In this document: in pieces, positions 1 to 8,894 of the stretch
Layout: each line of letters opens with the position of its first letter
Numbering within the stretch: the stretch's first letter is position 1
NCBI RefSeq assembly: GCF_023715605.1
Contig: NZ_JAMBOL010000006.1
Location: 1 to 64,000, forward strand
From: Halalkalibacter oceani
GTDB lineage: Bacteria; Bacillota; Bacilli; Bacillales; Bacillaceae_D
DNA: 64,000 nt
Direction of reading: 5' to 3'
The notes under the pieces: model-generated
What the model was told of the DNA's origin: nothing
The model's database searches: none
The model's input: the letters and a program-made list of their open reading frames with translations, nothing else
Translations under genes and position numbers: made by a program

Positions 1-51
1 CAAGGGCTCAAGAGCGTACTGGAACGTTATGAAACCCTTCGTCAGACTTAA
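1..51 (+). CDS. C-terminal end of intron-encoded reverse transcriptase/maturase (partial)
   Basis: Frame 1 is open from the window edge and ends QGLKSVLERYETLRQT at a TAA codon (49-51), six bases before intron domain V. Bacterial group II intron maturases often end just upstream of domain V, and a basic/aromatic tail of this kind suits their C-terminus. Only 16 residues are present, so the assignment rests on position rather than on a domain. The protein would help splice and mobilise the intron. Confidence 0.6.
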   Translation, partial: QGLKSVLERYETLRQT

Positions 52-126
52 CTGAAACCGCCGTATACGGATCCGTACGTACGGTGGTGTGAGAGGTCGG
101 GGGTTAGTCGCCCCCTCCTACTCGAT
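1..126 (+). mobile_element. 3' end of a group II intron (domains V and VI)
   Basis: The catalytic domain V is recognisable at about 57-88: arms ACCGCCGTA and TACGGTGGT pair around an inner TACG/CGTA stem with a short GATC loop and a CG bulge, the typical bacterial group II form. Domain VI follows at about 91-124 as a GC-rich hairpin ending in CTCCTACTCGAT, which places the 3' splice site near 125-126. The 5' part of the intron lies outside the window, so its completeness cannot be judged. The predicted boundary falls immediately before the stop codon of rarD on the other strand. The structure is directly visible; the exact boundary is inferred. Confidence 0.85.
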
Positions 127-1095
127 TTAAAGGGCCTGCTTTCCCCGTTCGATCCCTTCTTTTTTCCGGTGCCCATGCCAAAAAGGAAGATAGCGCCCGA
201 GCTTTTGAAAGAACCCGAGACGGGAAGTTGTAAAAATAAACAATCCGATCCAGATGAAAAGAAAAGCGATAAGCTGCAAAAGATGGAACGGCTCCTTGTA
301 TAGAAAAATCCCAAGTATCAGCATCAATGTCGGCGCAATATATTGTAGGAAGCCCATAAGCGATAAAGGAATCCGCCTTGCTCCTGTCGCAAACAACAGC
401 AACGGGATCGCCGTGGCAGCTCCGGCGATAATTAACAGCCACGCTGTTGTAGAATCAACAAAGAAGCTTCTACTTTCGGCAAGCTGTTGATGATAAAAGA
501 AAAGAAATCCTAGCGCAAAAGGGGCAGTAATCAATGTTTCGATCGTTAAGCCAAAAAGCGCCCCAATCTGAACCGTTTTCTTTAATAACCCGTAAATTCC
601 AAATGAACAGGCAAGAATCAGTGAGACCCACGGCACCACCCCGTAAAACAGCGTCAGCATCATCACCCCGATAAAGGCCAGCACGAATGATACGACTTGC
701 CAGCGTGAAATACGCTCCTTCAAAAATAAAATCCCGAGCAGTACGCTTATAAGCGGATTGATATAATAACCGAGACTGGCTTCAATCACGCGGTCATTAG
801 CGACGGCCCAGATATATAAAAACCAGTTGATACTAATAAAAAAAGCAGCGAACGTGATCCCGAAAGCCGACTTTTTGTTCGAAAAAATCACCTTACACTC
901 TTTCCAAAAAGAGGGGAGCTGTTTTCGCGCAAATAAAAGAAGAAGCATTAAAACCAATGACCAAATGATCCGATGGGCCAACACTTCCATCGCCGGAATA
1001 TGCTCCAGCAGCTTCCAATAAAGTGGAAGAATTCCCCATATCAAATAAGCCGTAATTGTTGCAATGACGCCATTACGGTGAGCATTGTCTTGCAT
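127..1095 (-). CDS. rarD: RarD-family EamA/DMT permease
   Basis: A 322-residue integral membrane protein of the drug/metabolite transporter superfamily, RarD branch. It shows about ten hydrophobic segments and the RarD hallmark near the N-terminus (GILPLYWKLLEHIP followed by HRIIWS). The substrate of RarD proteins is not settled. The ATG at 1095 is preceded on the minus strand by AAAGGA at suitable spacing. It is slightly longer than the E. coli protein (296 residues) because of a basic C-terminal tail. The stop codon at 127-129 touches the predicted 3' boundary of the group II intron, so the last codons or the stop could have been altered by that insertion. Confidence 0.85.
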   Translation of the reverse strand: MQDNAHRNGVIATITAYLIWGILPLYWKLLEHIPAMEVLAHRIIWSLVLMLLLLFARKQLPSFWKECKVIFSNKKSAFGITFAAFFISINWFLYIWAVANDRVIEASLGYYINPLISVLLGILFLKERISRWQVVSFVLAFIGVMMLTLFYGVVPWVSLILACSFGIYGLLKKTVQIGALFGLTIETLITAPFALGFLFFYHQQLAESRSFFVDSTTAWLLIIAGAATAIPLLLFATGARRIPLSLMGFLQYIAPTLMLILGIFLYKEPFHLLQLIAFLFIWIGLFIFTTSRLGFFQKLGRYLPFWHGHRKKEGIERGKQAL

Positions 1096-1484
1096 TCTCT
1101 CAGATCCTTTCCAAGAATAAAAGGTTTTCGTGATAAATCAATTATCCTGAACATTTATTTCGTGTATAGAAACGTTTGAACATGAGTATACACTACTTAA
1201 CTTAAATTGGCAAAAGGCAGGCTGATATATGCAGGAGAGCGGGTAGAGGGAATAAAAGCTAAAATGAGAAAGCGGTGAACAAGCGACGGCATCCGGATTT
1301 GGAGCACGACGTCGGCCCGCCATCCGACCGGAGCGGAGCGTTCCACCCCGGACAGCGCAGCCACTGACAAACTTCCTTTTTCGTAACTCGAAGAAGAGTT
1401 AATGGCTCCGCGCGTTGCGCGCCTTGCTACAAGAAACCGACTCGTAGCAAGGCTTTCAAAGTCGGGCAACGGCTACGCTCATTA
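1096..1484. other. Intergenic region rarD-pdxK
   Basis: About 390 bases without a convincing gene. Short frames here lack ribosome binding sites and family features. A hairpin with arms GCCTTGCTAC and GTAGCAAGGC lies at about 1421-1453. The right part (1401-1485) resembles two other intergenic stretches of this window and is listed as a repeat. The promoter for rarD should lie near 1100-1200 on the minus strand but no clear -35/-10 pair was found. Confidence 0.5.
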
Positions 1485-1485
1485 C
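1401..1485. repeat. Intergenic composite repeat, copy A
   Basis: The stretch begins AATGGCTCCGCGCGTTGCG, contains a 10-bp hairpin and ends GCAACGGCTACGCTCATTAC. Similar left and right ends surround different hairpins at 23568-23651 and 24031-24115. The left ends share GGCTC(C/T)G and the right ends share CGGCT(A/C)C-GC followed by ATT or GTG. The function is unknown; it may be a small non-autonomous element or an RNA structure. Confidence 0.4.
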
Positions 1486-1528
1486 TAAAAAGCTGCTAAA
1501 AAGTGAAAATCGTACTTTTTAGCAGCTT
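1485..1528 (-). terminator. Rho-independent terminator of pdxK
   Basis: Perfect 15-bp arms (1490-1504 and 1514-1528, AAGCTGCTAAAAAGT and its complement) around a 9-base loop. On the minus strand the stem is followed by a run of T. It lies 15 bases after the pdxK stop codon. Confidence 0.85.
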
Positions 1529-1542
1529 CGGGGGAAGCGGGC

Positions 1543-2352
1543 TTATTTTTTTTGGCGGTAGGCGCCATGATCAGTAGGCCCGACGTATTGATTGAGGCGG
1601 AATGAATGCTTGATCGCCGCTGTAATAAATTGTTTTGCAGTTTGCAGAGCTTCCTCAACTGGACGGCCTTTAGCGAGCTCTGCTGCAATCGCGGCAGAGT
1701 AGGTGCAGCCGGCGCCGTGCGTATAGCTCGTGACGATTGTTTCAGATTCTAATAAGGTAAAATCTTTCCCGTCGTACAGGACATCAACTGCGCGGTCTAA
1801 TCCGATCTTGCTGCCGCCTTTTACAATGACATATTTTGCGCCAAGTTCATGGATTTTTGCTGCGGCAGTCTTCATGTCATCAAGCGATGTAATCGGTCCG
1901 TGGCCGCTTAATTGAGCCGCTTCAAACAAGTTTGGCGTAACAACAAAGGCCTTTGGCACAAGCACATCGCGCAGGCAGGCGTCGGTTTCAGGGTTAAGCG
2001 CCTCATCCGCGCCTTTGCACACCATAACAGGATCGACGACGAGCTGCTTTAGCTGATATTGCTCCACTTTTCGCGCGACGAGTTCAATGATCTCGATCGA
2101 ACCGAGCATCCCCGTTTTGACAGCATCTGTACCAATGCCTGCAAGAACGGTTTCAAGCTGTTTCTCCAAAGTGTGTACCGGCTGTGGGAAGACCTCGTGA
2201 AACCAGTCACGGTGAGGATCTTGGGCGACAATTGTGGTCAAAGCGCTCATCCCGTAAACGCCTAATTCCTGAAATGTTTTTAAGTCGGCCTGCAGTCCGG
2301 CACCGCCGCTCGTATCTGAACCAGCGATTGTTAATGCTTTCGGCATTGCCAT
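1543..2352 (-). CDS. pdxK: Pyridoxine/pyridoxal kinase (ThiD-like, CC-PLK type)
   Basis: A 269-residue ribokinase-fold kinase closely resembling B. subtilis PdxK (YwdB), which phosphorylates pyridoxal, pyridoxine and also hydroxymethylpyrimidine. Visible features are the N-terminal ALTIAGSDTSGGAG, the central VVDPVMVCKG with Cys112, and the anion-hole THGAGCT with Cys216. These are the two cysteines that define the dual-cysteine kinase class. ThiD proper is the alternative, but the paired cysteines and the ywd-region synteny favour PdxK. The start at 2352 was preferred to the upstream ATG at 2376 because AAGAGGGG lies nine bases before it and it matches the family N-terminus. A likely -10 (TATAAT on the minus strand) is at 2386-2391. 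Confidence 0.9.
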   Translation of the reverse strand: MAMPKALTIAGSDTSGGAGLQADLKTFQELGVYGMSALTTIVAQDPHRDWFHEVFPQPVHTLEKQLETVLAGIGTDAVKTGMLGSIEIIELVARKVEQYQLKQLVVDPVMVCKGADEALNPETDACLRDVLVPKAFVVTPNLFEAAQLSGHGPITSLDDMKTAAAKIHELGAKYVIVKGGSKIGLDRAVDVLYDGKDFTLLESETIVTSYTHGAGCTYSAAIAAELAKGRPVEEALQTAKQFITAAIKHSFRLNQYVGPTDHGAYRQKK

Positions 2353-2558
2353 GATGTTCATCCCCTCTTCTTTCATGATTTCTTTATTATACTAAAAGAA
2401 CCCGCCATATTAAAGTAAGCGGCGATCCGGCAATGGATGAAACAAATTTCCTAGATCTAAAAGTAGATTTTTATCATCTATATAGTGGAAAAATAGAGTA
2501 TAATGATCTAGAAATATATAACAAAATAGAAAATGATAAAAAGAGAGAAGGAGGAAAC

Positions 2559-4241
2559 ATGTTGCGGGGAATTCGTGGGAGAATTTTACTTGGGTTTTTA
2601 TTTGTTGTGATTTTAATGATCGGCTATGCCGGATACAGTATTTGGAACGTGCAGCAAACGAACCAGGAAATTGCACAGCTGCAGGAGGAAGAAGTACCGC
2701 TTCTTATGACAATGGAACGAATGGCATTTAATGTCGCCAATCGTCTGGCCTTGTCGAGAGGGTATTTGCTGATGGGGAATGCTCAATATGTAGAGGAGTT
2801 CCAACAGCTGACGGATGAAAGTCGCGAGCTGGAAGAATGGCTGCTGCAAAATACCGAGGATGAAGTTCTTCATCATCTCGTCAGTAAAACGAGGGAATGG
2901 CAAACGATTATGGTTGATGAGGTTTTTCCGGCTCAGCAAAATGGAGACGAGGACGAGGCGATGCTGATACTGTTGTCGAGAGGAACTTCCCCGGCGCAAC
3001 AGCTGATGCGTTCGTTTCAGGAACAGTCTGAATTAAATCGGGATGCCTTGGCGACGAAATTGAATGAAATCAATTCCAAAGGGTCACAGCTGCAAATGAC
3101 GACCATTTGGATTTCTATAGCTGTGACAGTGCTGAGCATTATGAGCGGGCTTCTTATCGCGAGCATGATTGTCCGGCCGATTAACGTTCTACTCGGTCGC
3201 GTCAACATTATTGCCAGCGGCGATTTAACAGGCGAGGAAATTCCGGTAAAGAAAAAGGATGAAATCGGTCAATTGACGATGGCGTTCAACAGTATGCGTG
3301 ACAATTTACGCGATCTTTTAAGTAAAACGACGAATATGTCCGAACAGGTTGCGGCCACGGCTGAACAATTGTCGGCCAGTTCTCAGGAGACATCGGCTGC
3401 GACAAATCAAATTGCCGTGACGATCCAGGAAGTCTCTTCTGCCTCTGAGCAAACGCTTCAGCGCTCGCAGGAAAGCACGCAATCAGCGCTGAAGGTAAAC
3501 GAAGGTGTTGAGATGATTACAGAAGCGACGACAGGAGTCAGTACATTGGCCGAAGAAGCTTCGCGGGAAGCAAAAGAGGGAGAGGCTTCCATCAGCCGGG
3601 CCGTCAGTCAGATTAGCACAATCCGGGAAACGGTCAGCCAGTCAGCTGACTTCATTCAACAACTGGGTGAGCGGTCACATGAGATAGGAAATATACTCGA
3701 ATTGATCACGTCGATCTCTGAACAGACGAATCTGCTCGCTTTAAATGCCGCAATTGAAGCTGCACGGGCAGGTGAACATGGAAAAGGGTTTGCTGTGGTG
3801 GCGGATGAGGTACGTAAATTAGCCGAGGAATCAAGAGCGTCAGCAGAAAAGATTTCGACGATGATTCTTCTCATTCAGGAGGATACGGAACGGGCTGTTG
3901 AAGAAATGAATCGCGGTACGGAAGAAGTCGAAGTCGGGACAAAAGTCGTTCATGAGGTAGGGGAATCCTTTACCCGGATTTCAGATGCCGTTGAACGAGT
4001 ATCGAAAGAAATGTCTCACGTCACGACAGCGACAGAGCAGATTTCGCTGCACACGAATCGTCTGAATGAAGCACTGTCAGAAATGGAAGCGGCATCAGAA
4101 CAAAATGCCGACGCCTCCCAGGGAGTTGCTGCCAGCACTGAGGAGCAATTGGCTTCAATGGAGGAAATCGCCAGCTCGGCAGAGGCGCTGAATCATTTAT
4201 CAACAGAGCTGCAGGAAGAGGTTAGCAAATTTAAAATATAA
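2559..4241 (+). CDS. Methyl-accepting chemotaxis protein
   Basis: A 560-residue transmembrane chemoreceptor. Order of parts: a membrane segment at about 8-28, an extracytoplasmic four-helix-bundle-type sensor of about 160 residues, a second membrane segment near 185-210, a HAMP linker beginning at MIVRPIN, and a long cytoplasmic coiled coil. The conserved signalling tip is [20 protein letters not shown] followed by [18 protein letters not shown]. It would control CheA through CheW. The ATG at 2559 follows GAAGGAGG; the open frame extends 42 codons further upstream but that part has no ribosome binding site. A TATAAT at 2499-2504 is a plausible -10. It precedes the TRAP operon but has its own terminator, so a shared ligand is only a hypothesis. 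Confidence 0.92.
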   Translation: MLRGIRGRILLGFLFVVILMIGYAGYSIWNVQQTNQEIAQLQEEEVPLLMTMERMAFNVANRLALSRGYLLMGNAQYVEEFQQLTDESRELEEWLLQNTEDEVLHHLVSKTREWQTIMVDEVFPAQQNGDEDEAMLILLSRGTSPAQQLMRSFQEQSELNRDALATKLNEINSKGSQLQMTTIWISIAVTVLSIMSGLLIASMIVRPINVLLGRVNIIASGDLTGEEIPVKKKDEIGQLTMAFNSMRDNLRDLLSKTTNMSEQVAATAEQLSASSQETSAATNQIAVTIQEVSSASEQTLQRSQESTQSALKVNEGVEMITEATTGVSTLAEEASREAKEGEASISRAVSQISTIRETVSQSADFIQQLGERSHEIGNILELITSISEQTNLLALNAAIEAARAGEHGKGFAVVADEVRKLAEESRASAEKISTMILLIQEDTERAVEEMNRGTEEVEVGTKVVHEVGESFTRISDAVERVSKEMSHVTTATEQISLHTNRLNEALSEMEAASEQNADASQGVAASTEEQLASMEEIASSAEALNHLSTELQEEVSKFKI

Positions 4242-4258
4242 TAAAGAGAGAAAAGAAC

Positions 4259-4305
4259 AGGATGCGAAAAAGGAGAGCAGAATGCCCCTTTCGCATCCTA
4301 TTTTC
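4259..4305 (+). terminator. Terminator of the chemoreceptor gene
   Basis: Arms AGGATGCGAAA and TTTCGCATCCT form an 11-bp stem, followed by ATTTTC. It starts 18 bases after the stop codon. Confidence 0.8.
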
Positions 4306-4325
4306 AATAAATTAAAAAATTCCGA

Positions 4326-4418
4326 GTTTTCGAAATAAAAAATATTTTTTATTTTAACAGCTCTATTGACAAAAAATTCGAAAACAATGTTGACATTTGA
4401 AAGTGCTTTCAATAACAT
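4326..4418 (+). promoter_or_regulatory. dctQMP promoter with cre-like site and flanking inverted repeat
   Basis: A perfect -35 TTGACA (4390-4395) is separated by exactly 17 bases from TAACAT (4413-4418). Inside the spacer lies TGAAAGTGCTTTCA (4398-4411), one base away from a palindromic CcpA catabolite-responsive element. Bound CcpA would block RNA polymerase, so the TRAP operon is probably glucose-repressed. An inverted repeat GTTTTCGAA (4326-4334) / TTCGAAAAC (4377-4385) lies just upstream and may be a second operator. The positions are read directly; regulation is inferred. Confidence 0.65.
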
Positions 4419-4528
4419 AATAATTATAAAAGAATAATTAGAAACATTGAACCATATAAATGAAACTTTGTTTTGTAATATAAAACAAATCAGCTTTTTG
4501 AAAAAATGTAAAAAGTAAGGGGGATATT

Positions 4529-5041
4529 ATGCAAAAGTTACTGCGGATTTTAAATGGCATTTTGACAGCAACAATTACCATTTTTCTCACGTCAATGGTG
4601 TTTCTCGTGTTTATGAATGTAGTGCTCCGATATGTATTTGAATCAGGCATTACATGGTCTGAGGAAATGGCGCGGTATTTGTTTGTATGGATTGTGTTCT
4701 TAGGTGCGATTGCCGCATTTAAGGATCGCTCTCATTTGGGTGTTGATATAGTAATAGGTTCATTGCCTCCGAAAGCGCAAAAAGCCCTTTATATGTTTAA
4801 CCAAATCGTCATTATCGGTTTGATGGGTATTGTGATTAACGGTGGCGTGAAGATGATACAAGTAAACAGTAACAGCTACGGGCCGGCGACCGGAATTCCT
4901 CTATCTGTGCTCTTTGTCGCCGCCACGTTGGCAGCAGTGGTAATTATTTTAATGAGTCTCATCCAAACGTTCCAATATGTAGTAAAGAATAAAAATTTAC
5001 CTTCCTGGGCTAAAGCGAGAGAGGAGGAGAAACCGTTATGA
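4529..5041 (+). CDS. dctQ: TRAP transporter small permease, DctQ type
   Basis: A 170-residue membrane protein with four hydrophobic segments. It carries the DctQ-typical stretch TWSEEMARYLFVWIVFLGA followed by a charged loop (KDRSHLGVD). With DctM it forms the membrane part of a tripartite ATP-independent periplasmic transporter that takes up organic acids with sodium. AAGGGGGAT precedes the ATG. The gene overlaps dctM in an ATGA junction, which indicates translational coupling. Confidence 0.92.
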   Translation: MQKLLRILNGILTATITIFLTSMVFLVFMNVVLRYVFESGITWSEEMARYLFVWIVFLGAIAAFKDRSHLGVDIVIGSLPPKAQKALYMFNQIVIIGLMGIVINGGVKMIQVNSNSYGPATGIPLSVLFVAATLAAVVIILMSLIQTFQYVVKNKNLPSWAKAREEEKPL

Positions 5042-6318
5042 TTTGGGTGTTTTTAGGCGTATTATTTTTCTTCCTCTTCCTAGGGTTGCCTGTTGTTTTT
5101 TCAATGCTTATGAGTGCGGTTGCCATGATGCTTGTCATGGGGATTTTTGATTCTCAGGTCGTAGCGCAACAGCTCGTAAATGGAGCGAACAGCTTCCCGT
5201 TGATGGCGATTCCATTCTTTATTCTTGCTGGTGAAATTATGAACGCCGGTGGTATTTCAAAACGAGTCGTTCATTTCGCGACAACACTTGTCGGACATAT
5301 CCGCGGTGGTCTCGGGTATGTAACGATCCTGGCGGGTGTGATGTTTGCCGGGTTATCAGGTTCAGCGGTAGCTGATACAGCCGCGCTTGGGGCGATTTTG
5401 ATCCCGATGATGGTTGCCCGCGGTTACAATGTCAACCGGGCATCAGGACTTGTCGCATCCTCGGGGATTATCGCGCCGATCATCCCGCCGAGTATTCCTC
5501 TAATCATGTTTGGTGTTATTGGTGGCGTTTCCATTACCCAATTATTTATGGGCGGGATCGTACCGGGTATTTTATTTGCTGTAGGGCTGATGGTCGCCTG
5601 GTACTTTGTCGCCAAGCGTGGAAACTATGAAACGATGGAAAAAGCGACCGCTAAAGAAAGATTGAGAGCTTTTGGTCAGGCGATCTGGGCGCTATTCTTA
5701 CCTTTTATCATTATCGTCGGTTTAAGGGGCGGGATTTTCACGCCAACTGAGGCAGCTGTTATTGCCTGTGTGTATGCGCTTTTAATCAGCTTGACTGTAT
5801 ATCGCGGAGATCTGAAAATCAGACAGCTTCCTGAGGTTCTCGTTGCTTCGGCGAAAACAACTGGTGTTGTTATGTTCCTCGCCGCCGCCGCAATTGTGAC
5901 ATCATGGGTCATTACCGTCGCTCAAGTGCCGGCTGAGCTGGCGACGATGCTAAGCGGTATTACAGAAAGTCCACTTGTGCTGCTGCTTATCTTAATGGTG
6001 TTCTTGCTGTTAGTCGGAGTGGTCATGGATATGACACCAGCAATTCTTATCTTCACTCCGGTCTTGCTGCCTGTCGTTACGGCAGCGGGGATTGATCCGG
6101 TATACTTCGGGATTTTAATGATTATTAACCTTTGTATCGGCTTAATCACTCCGCCGGTCGGAACGGTGCTTTATGTCGCGTGTGGGATTAGCCGCATTAG
6201 TATTATTGACATTACGAAAGGAATCTGGCCTTTCCTGCTTGTCCAGATCCTGGTGTTATTCCTGCTAGTCCTGTTCCCGCAAATCATTCTCGTTCCGCTG
6301 GAATGGCTCACGAAGTAG
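5038..6318 (+). CDS. dctM: TRAP transporter large permease, DctM type
   Basis: A 426-residue multi-spanning membrane protein of usual family length. Family signatures include PFFILAGEIMNAGGIS, GLSGSAVADTAALGAILIPMM, GIIAPIIPPSIPLIMFGV and the C-terminal half motif NLCIGLITPPVGTVLYV. It is the sodium-coupled transport subunit working with DctQ and the binding protein DctP. The gene order here is Q-M-P, with the binding-protein gene last behind an intercistronic hairpin. Confidence 0.95.
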   Translation: MIWVFLGVLFFFLFLGLPVVFSMLMSAVAMMLVMGIFDSQVVAQQLVNGANSFPLMAIPFFILAGEIMNAGGISKRVVHFATTLVGHIRGGLGYVTILAGVMFAGLSGSAVADTAALGAILIPMMVARGYNVNRASGLVASSGIIAPIIPPSIPLIMFGVIGGVSITQLFMGGIVPGILFAVGLMVAWYFVAKRGNYETMEKATAKERLRAFGQAIWALFLPFIIIVGLRGGIFTPTEAAVIACVYALLISLTVYRGDLKIRQLPEVLVASAKTTGVVMFLAAAAIVTSWVITVAQVPAELATMLSGITESPLVLLLILMVFLLLVGVVMDMTPAILIFTPVLLPVVTAAGIDPVYFGILMIINLCIGLITPPVGTVLYVACGISRISIIDITKGIWPFLLVQILVLFLLVLFPQIILVPLEWLTK

Positions 6319-6332
6319 TGTAACGTTTCACC

Positions 6333-6376
6333 GAGTTGTCTCAAAAGGTCGGCTAAACAGCCTTTTGAGACAACTC
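6333..6376 (+). terminator. Intercistronic stem-loop between dctM and dctP
   Basis: GAGTTGTCTCAAAAGG pairs with CCTTTTGAGACAACTC as a perfect 16-bp stem around a 12-base loop. No T run follows, so it probably protects or processes the mRNA or partly attenuates it rather than ending transcription. Its core AAAAGG/CCTTTT resembles the terminator hairpin family found elsewhere in the window. Confidence 0.65.
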
Positions 6377-6457
6377 TCACGAGGAAAGTGACTTTTTGTT
6401 TAGAAGGTTAGTAAGCCAATGGCTGCTATAGATAATACATTTAAGGAGGAGACAAAG

Positions 6458-7525
6458 ATGAAAAAGAGTCAATTACTGAACCGTTTTTTAGGAATAACGA
6501 TGGCAAGTGTCCTTTTCCTCACTGCTTGTGGTGGTGGAGACGAGGCATCCACTGATGGTGGTGGAGAGGCAAATGGCGGAGGCGAAGGAGCTGCGACTGA
6601 AGAGTCACATACGATTAAAATTGCTCACTACTTCGCAGAAGACCACCCGCAAAATATCGCCTTACAAGAAGTATTTAAGCCAACGGTTGAAGAAAACTCA
6701 GGCGGCAGCCTAACAGTTGAAATTTATCCGAACAGTCAGCTTGGTGCAGAGCAGGAGTTCTATGATGGGGTTCGTAACGGGACAATCGAAATGGGGATTC
6801 CTGGTATGATCATGCAGTCCTCAGTCGAAAAGCTTGCAGTCGGAGAATGGCCATTCCTATTTGAAGATTACGAGCACGTGAAAAACGTATTAAACGGACC
6901 AATTGGTGATGAACTAATGGCTGATCTTGAAGAAATCCATGGGGTGAAGCCTTTAGCCTGGAGTGCAAACGGTTTCAGAATGGTGTCGAGCGATAAGCTG
7001 ATTGATAGCATGGATGACTTCAGCGGCTTCCGGATGCGTACACCAAACATTCCAAACTACATTGAAATGTGGGAATTGCTTGGAACAAATGTAACTCCGC
7101 TTGCTATTTCTGAGGTGTTCACCGGACTTGAGCAAGGCGTTATTAATGGCCAGGAAAACCCTGTCGCTACAGTGCGTGCATCAGGCTGGTATGAGGTACA
7201 GTCGAATGTCCTTGAATCAAACCATATGTTCAGCCCGAACCTTTATATCATCAACTCTAATTTCTGGAACTCTCTAAGCCCGGAACAACAGCAGGTGATC
7301 CAGGATGCATCGCTCGAGTCAGCGGCGTATGAATTTGAATTAATGGAAAACAGCTATGAAGAAGACCGTGCGTATTTAGAGGAGCACGGTGTCGAATTCA
7401 CGACTCCGTCTGATGAATTCAGACAGCAAATGATCGACGCTGTTCAGCCAATGTATGATTCATTCTTCGAACAGTATGACTGGGCAGAAGACATTGTCGA
7501 GAGAATTCAAGCAGAAGCCCAATAA
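6458..7525 (+). CDS. dctP: TRAP transporter solute-binding lipoprotein, DctP family
   Basis: A 355-residue extracytoplasmic binding protein. The signal peptide ends at lipobox LTAC with Cys24 as lipid anchor, followed by a Gly/Glu-rich linker. The DctP fold shows in IKIAHYFAEDHPQN, EIYPNSQLGAEQEF and the ligand-contact region FSGFRMRTPNIPNY, which carries the arginine that usually binds the substrate carboxylate, followed by GQENP. The ATG at 6458 was chosen because AAGGAGGAGA precedes it and the signal peptide starts there. The neighbouring enolase-superfamily enzyme suggests a sugar acid as substrate; this is inference. Confidence 0.92.
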   Translation: MKKSQLLNRFLGITMASVLFLTACGGGDEASTDGGGEANGGGEGAATEESHTIKIAHYFAEDHPQNIALQEVFKPTVEENSGGSLTVEIYPNSQLGAEQEFYDGVRNGTIEMGIPGMIMQSSVEKLAVGEWPFLFEDYEHVKNVLNGPIGDELMADLEEIHGVKPLAWSANGFRMVSSDKLIDSMDDFSGFRMRTPNIPNYIEMWELLGTNVTPLAISEVFTGLEQGVINGQENPVATVRASGWYEVQSNVLESNHMFSPNLYIINSNFWNSLSPEQQQVIQDASLESAAYEFELMENSYEEDRAYLEEHGVEFTTPSDEFRQQMIDAVQPMYDSFFEQYDWAEDIVERIQAEAQ

Positions 7526-7543
7526 TTAAATATGACAGAGTAG

Positions 7544-7581
7544 GAGATGCCTGATGAAACGACTGCAGGCATCTCTTTTTT
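7544..7581 (+). terminator. Terminator after dctP
   Basis: Arms GAGATGCCTG and CAGGCATCTC (7544-7553 and 7566-7575) are followed by six T. It separates the TRAP operon from the next gene, which may be reached only by read-through. Confidence 0.85.
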
Positions 7582-7617
7582 GGAATTATGCCAAATGAGG
7601 AAAAGAAGGTGGGAGTT

Positions 7618-8769
7618 ATGAAAGTAACCAATTTAACAGTTCACGTATTGCAGGTGCCCTTGGAAACGCCCTTTGCTTTCTCGCAAGGATGGGTCAGGCA
7701 GCGGAGCACTGTACTAGTTGAAATCGAAACCGATGAAGGAATAACCGGCTGGGGAGAATCATTATGTCACGGTTTGCAGCCGCCTGAGGTAGCGGCGGCG
7801 ATTATCGAGCACAGCCTGGCACCGCTTGTCATTGGACAGGATCCGTTTGATGTTGAAGTCATCTGGGATAAGCTTTTTACCTTTACTCGTCCTTATCACG
7901 GTGGAGCTGTAATTAACGCGATGAGTGCTGTCGACATTGCTCTATGGGATATTGTCGGAAAAGCGGTCAATAAGCCGGTGCATAAATTATTAGGAGGAGC
8001 TTACCGGACAGAAATAATGCCGTATGCTACCGGATTCTATCGTGAGGAAACGAAACAGTACCCTGAAGCGGCGATTGAGGAAGCGCAGCGTCATATTGAA
8101 AAAGGATTTAGGGCAATGAAGCTCAAAACGGGCTTCGGGATGAAAGTGGACGTTGACTATATTACAGCTGTTCGTCAAGCTGTCGGCGCCGAGATTCTTC
8201 TAATGGCGGATGCCAATTGTGCCTATAATGCGGCAACAGCGAGACGCATTTTGTTTGAGCTAGCTGAGGCGGACGCTGATCTTTACTGGTTCGAGGAACC
8301 GCTTGATCCCGAGGATATTGGCGGCTACAAAGAGCTGAAGGGACTGACTTCCACCTTTATTGCCTCCGGTGAAAATCAGTTTGGCCCAATCGGGTTTCGT
8401 GATTGGGTCGCAAACCGCGCCCTCGACGTCTTACAGCCGGATTTATGCTCCTCGGGAGGGTTTACCGCCTGTAAACGGATCGCCGTATTAGCGTCAACAT
8501 GGAATACGATGCTAAACCCCCACGTATGGGGTTCTGGAGTAGGACTGGCTGCTTCCCTGCAATATTTGGCAACAATTCCACCGGCCCGGCTGGCGCTGAA
8601 ACCGGTCGAACCGATGCTAGAGTACGATCAGTCCTCTCATCCTTTCCGCTCGGAGCTGATTTTTGATCAAATTTCAATGAATGAACAGGGAATGGTCAAG
8701 ATCCCGTCTCAACCAGGCATCGGGGTTGAGATTAACCGTCAAGTGATTAACAAGTATAAACAAAATTGA
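7618..8769 (+). CDS. Mandelate racemase/muconate lactonizing family enzyme (enolase superfamily)
   Basis: A 383-residue enolase-superfamily enzyme. The capping domain covers about residues 1-130 and the barrel follows. The KxK catalytic motif is Lys168-Leu-Lys170. Metal ligands are Asp198 (MADANCAYN), Glu226 (FEEPLDPED) and Glu252 (ASGEN). An Asp275/His302 pair (QPDLC and NPHVWGSG) marks the mandelate racemase subgroup, whose members mostly dehydrate or epimerise acid sugars such as glucarate, galactarate or gluconate. The exact substrate cannot be read from the sequence. The ATG at 7618 follows AAGGTGGGAG; an upstream ATG at 7588 has no such site. It probably acts on the acid imported by the adjacent TRAP system. 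Confidence 0.88.
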   Translation: MKVTNLTVHVLQVPLETPFAFSQGWVRQRSTVLVEIETDEGITGWGESLCHGLQPPEVAAAIIEHSLAPLVIGQDPFDVEVIWDKLFTFTRPYHGGAVINAMSAVDIALWDIVGKAVNKPVHKLLGGAYRTEIMPYATGFYREETKQYPEAAIEEAQRHIEKGFRAMKLKTGFGMKVDVDYITAVRQAVGAEILLMADANCAYNAATARRILFELAEADADLYWFEEPLDPEDIGGYKELKGLTSTFIASGENQFGPIGFRDWVANRALDVLQPDLCSSGGFTACKRIAVLASTWNTMLNPHVWGSGVGLAASLQYLATIPPARLALKPVEPMLEYDQSSHPFRSELIFDQISMNEQGMVKIPSQPGIGVEINRQVINKYKQN

Positions 8770-8894
8770 CCGAGGCAAGGTTGCCCCTATATTTTGATCT
8801 CAAACGTTGGCTTCTGTTCCGGCCTTTATTTTAGTAAAAACAAAGGAGTTTATTTTCTGGTAAACTAGGAGAAACGGCAGGAAAGGAGTCTAGT

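Noticed and set aside
1197-1469. Open frame of 90 codons on the minus strand between rarD and pdxK
   Set aside because: It has no ribosome binding site, covers a hairpin-rich repeat and shows no family features.
4366-4371. First TTGACA upstream of dctQ
   Set aside because: No -10 at 16-18 bases; the second TTGACA at 4390 has a good one.
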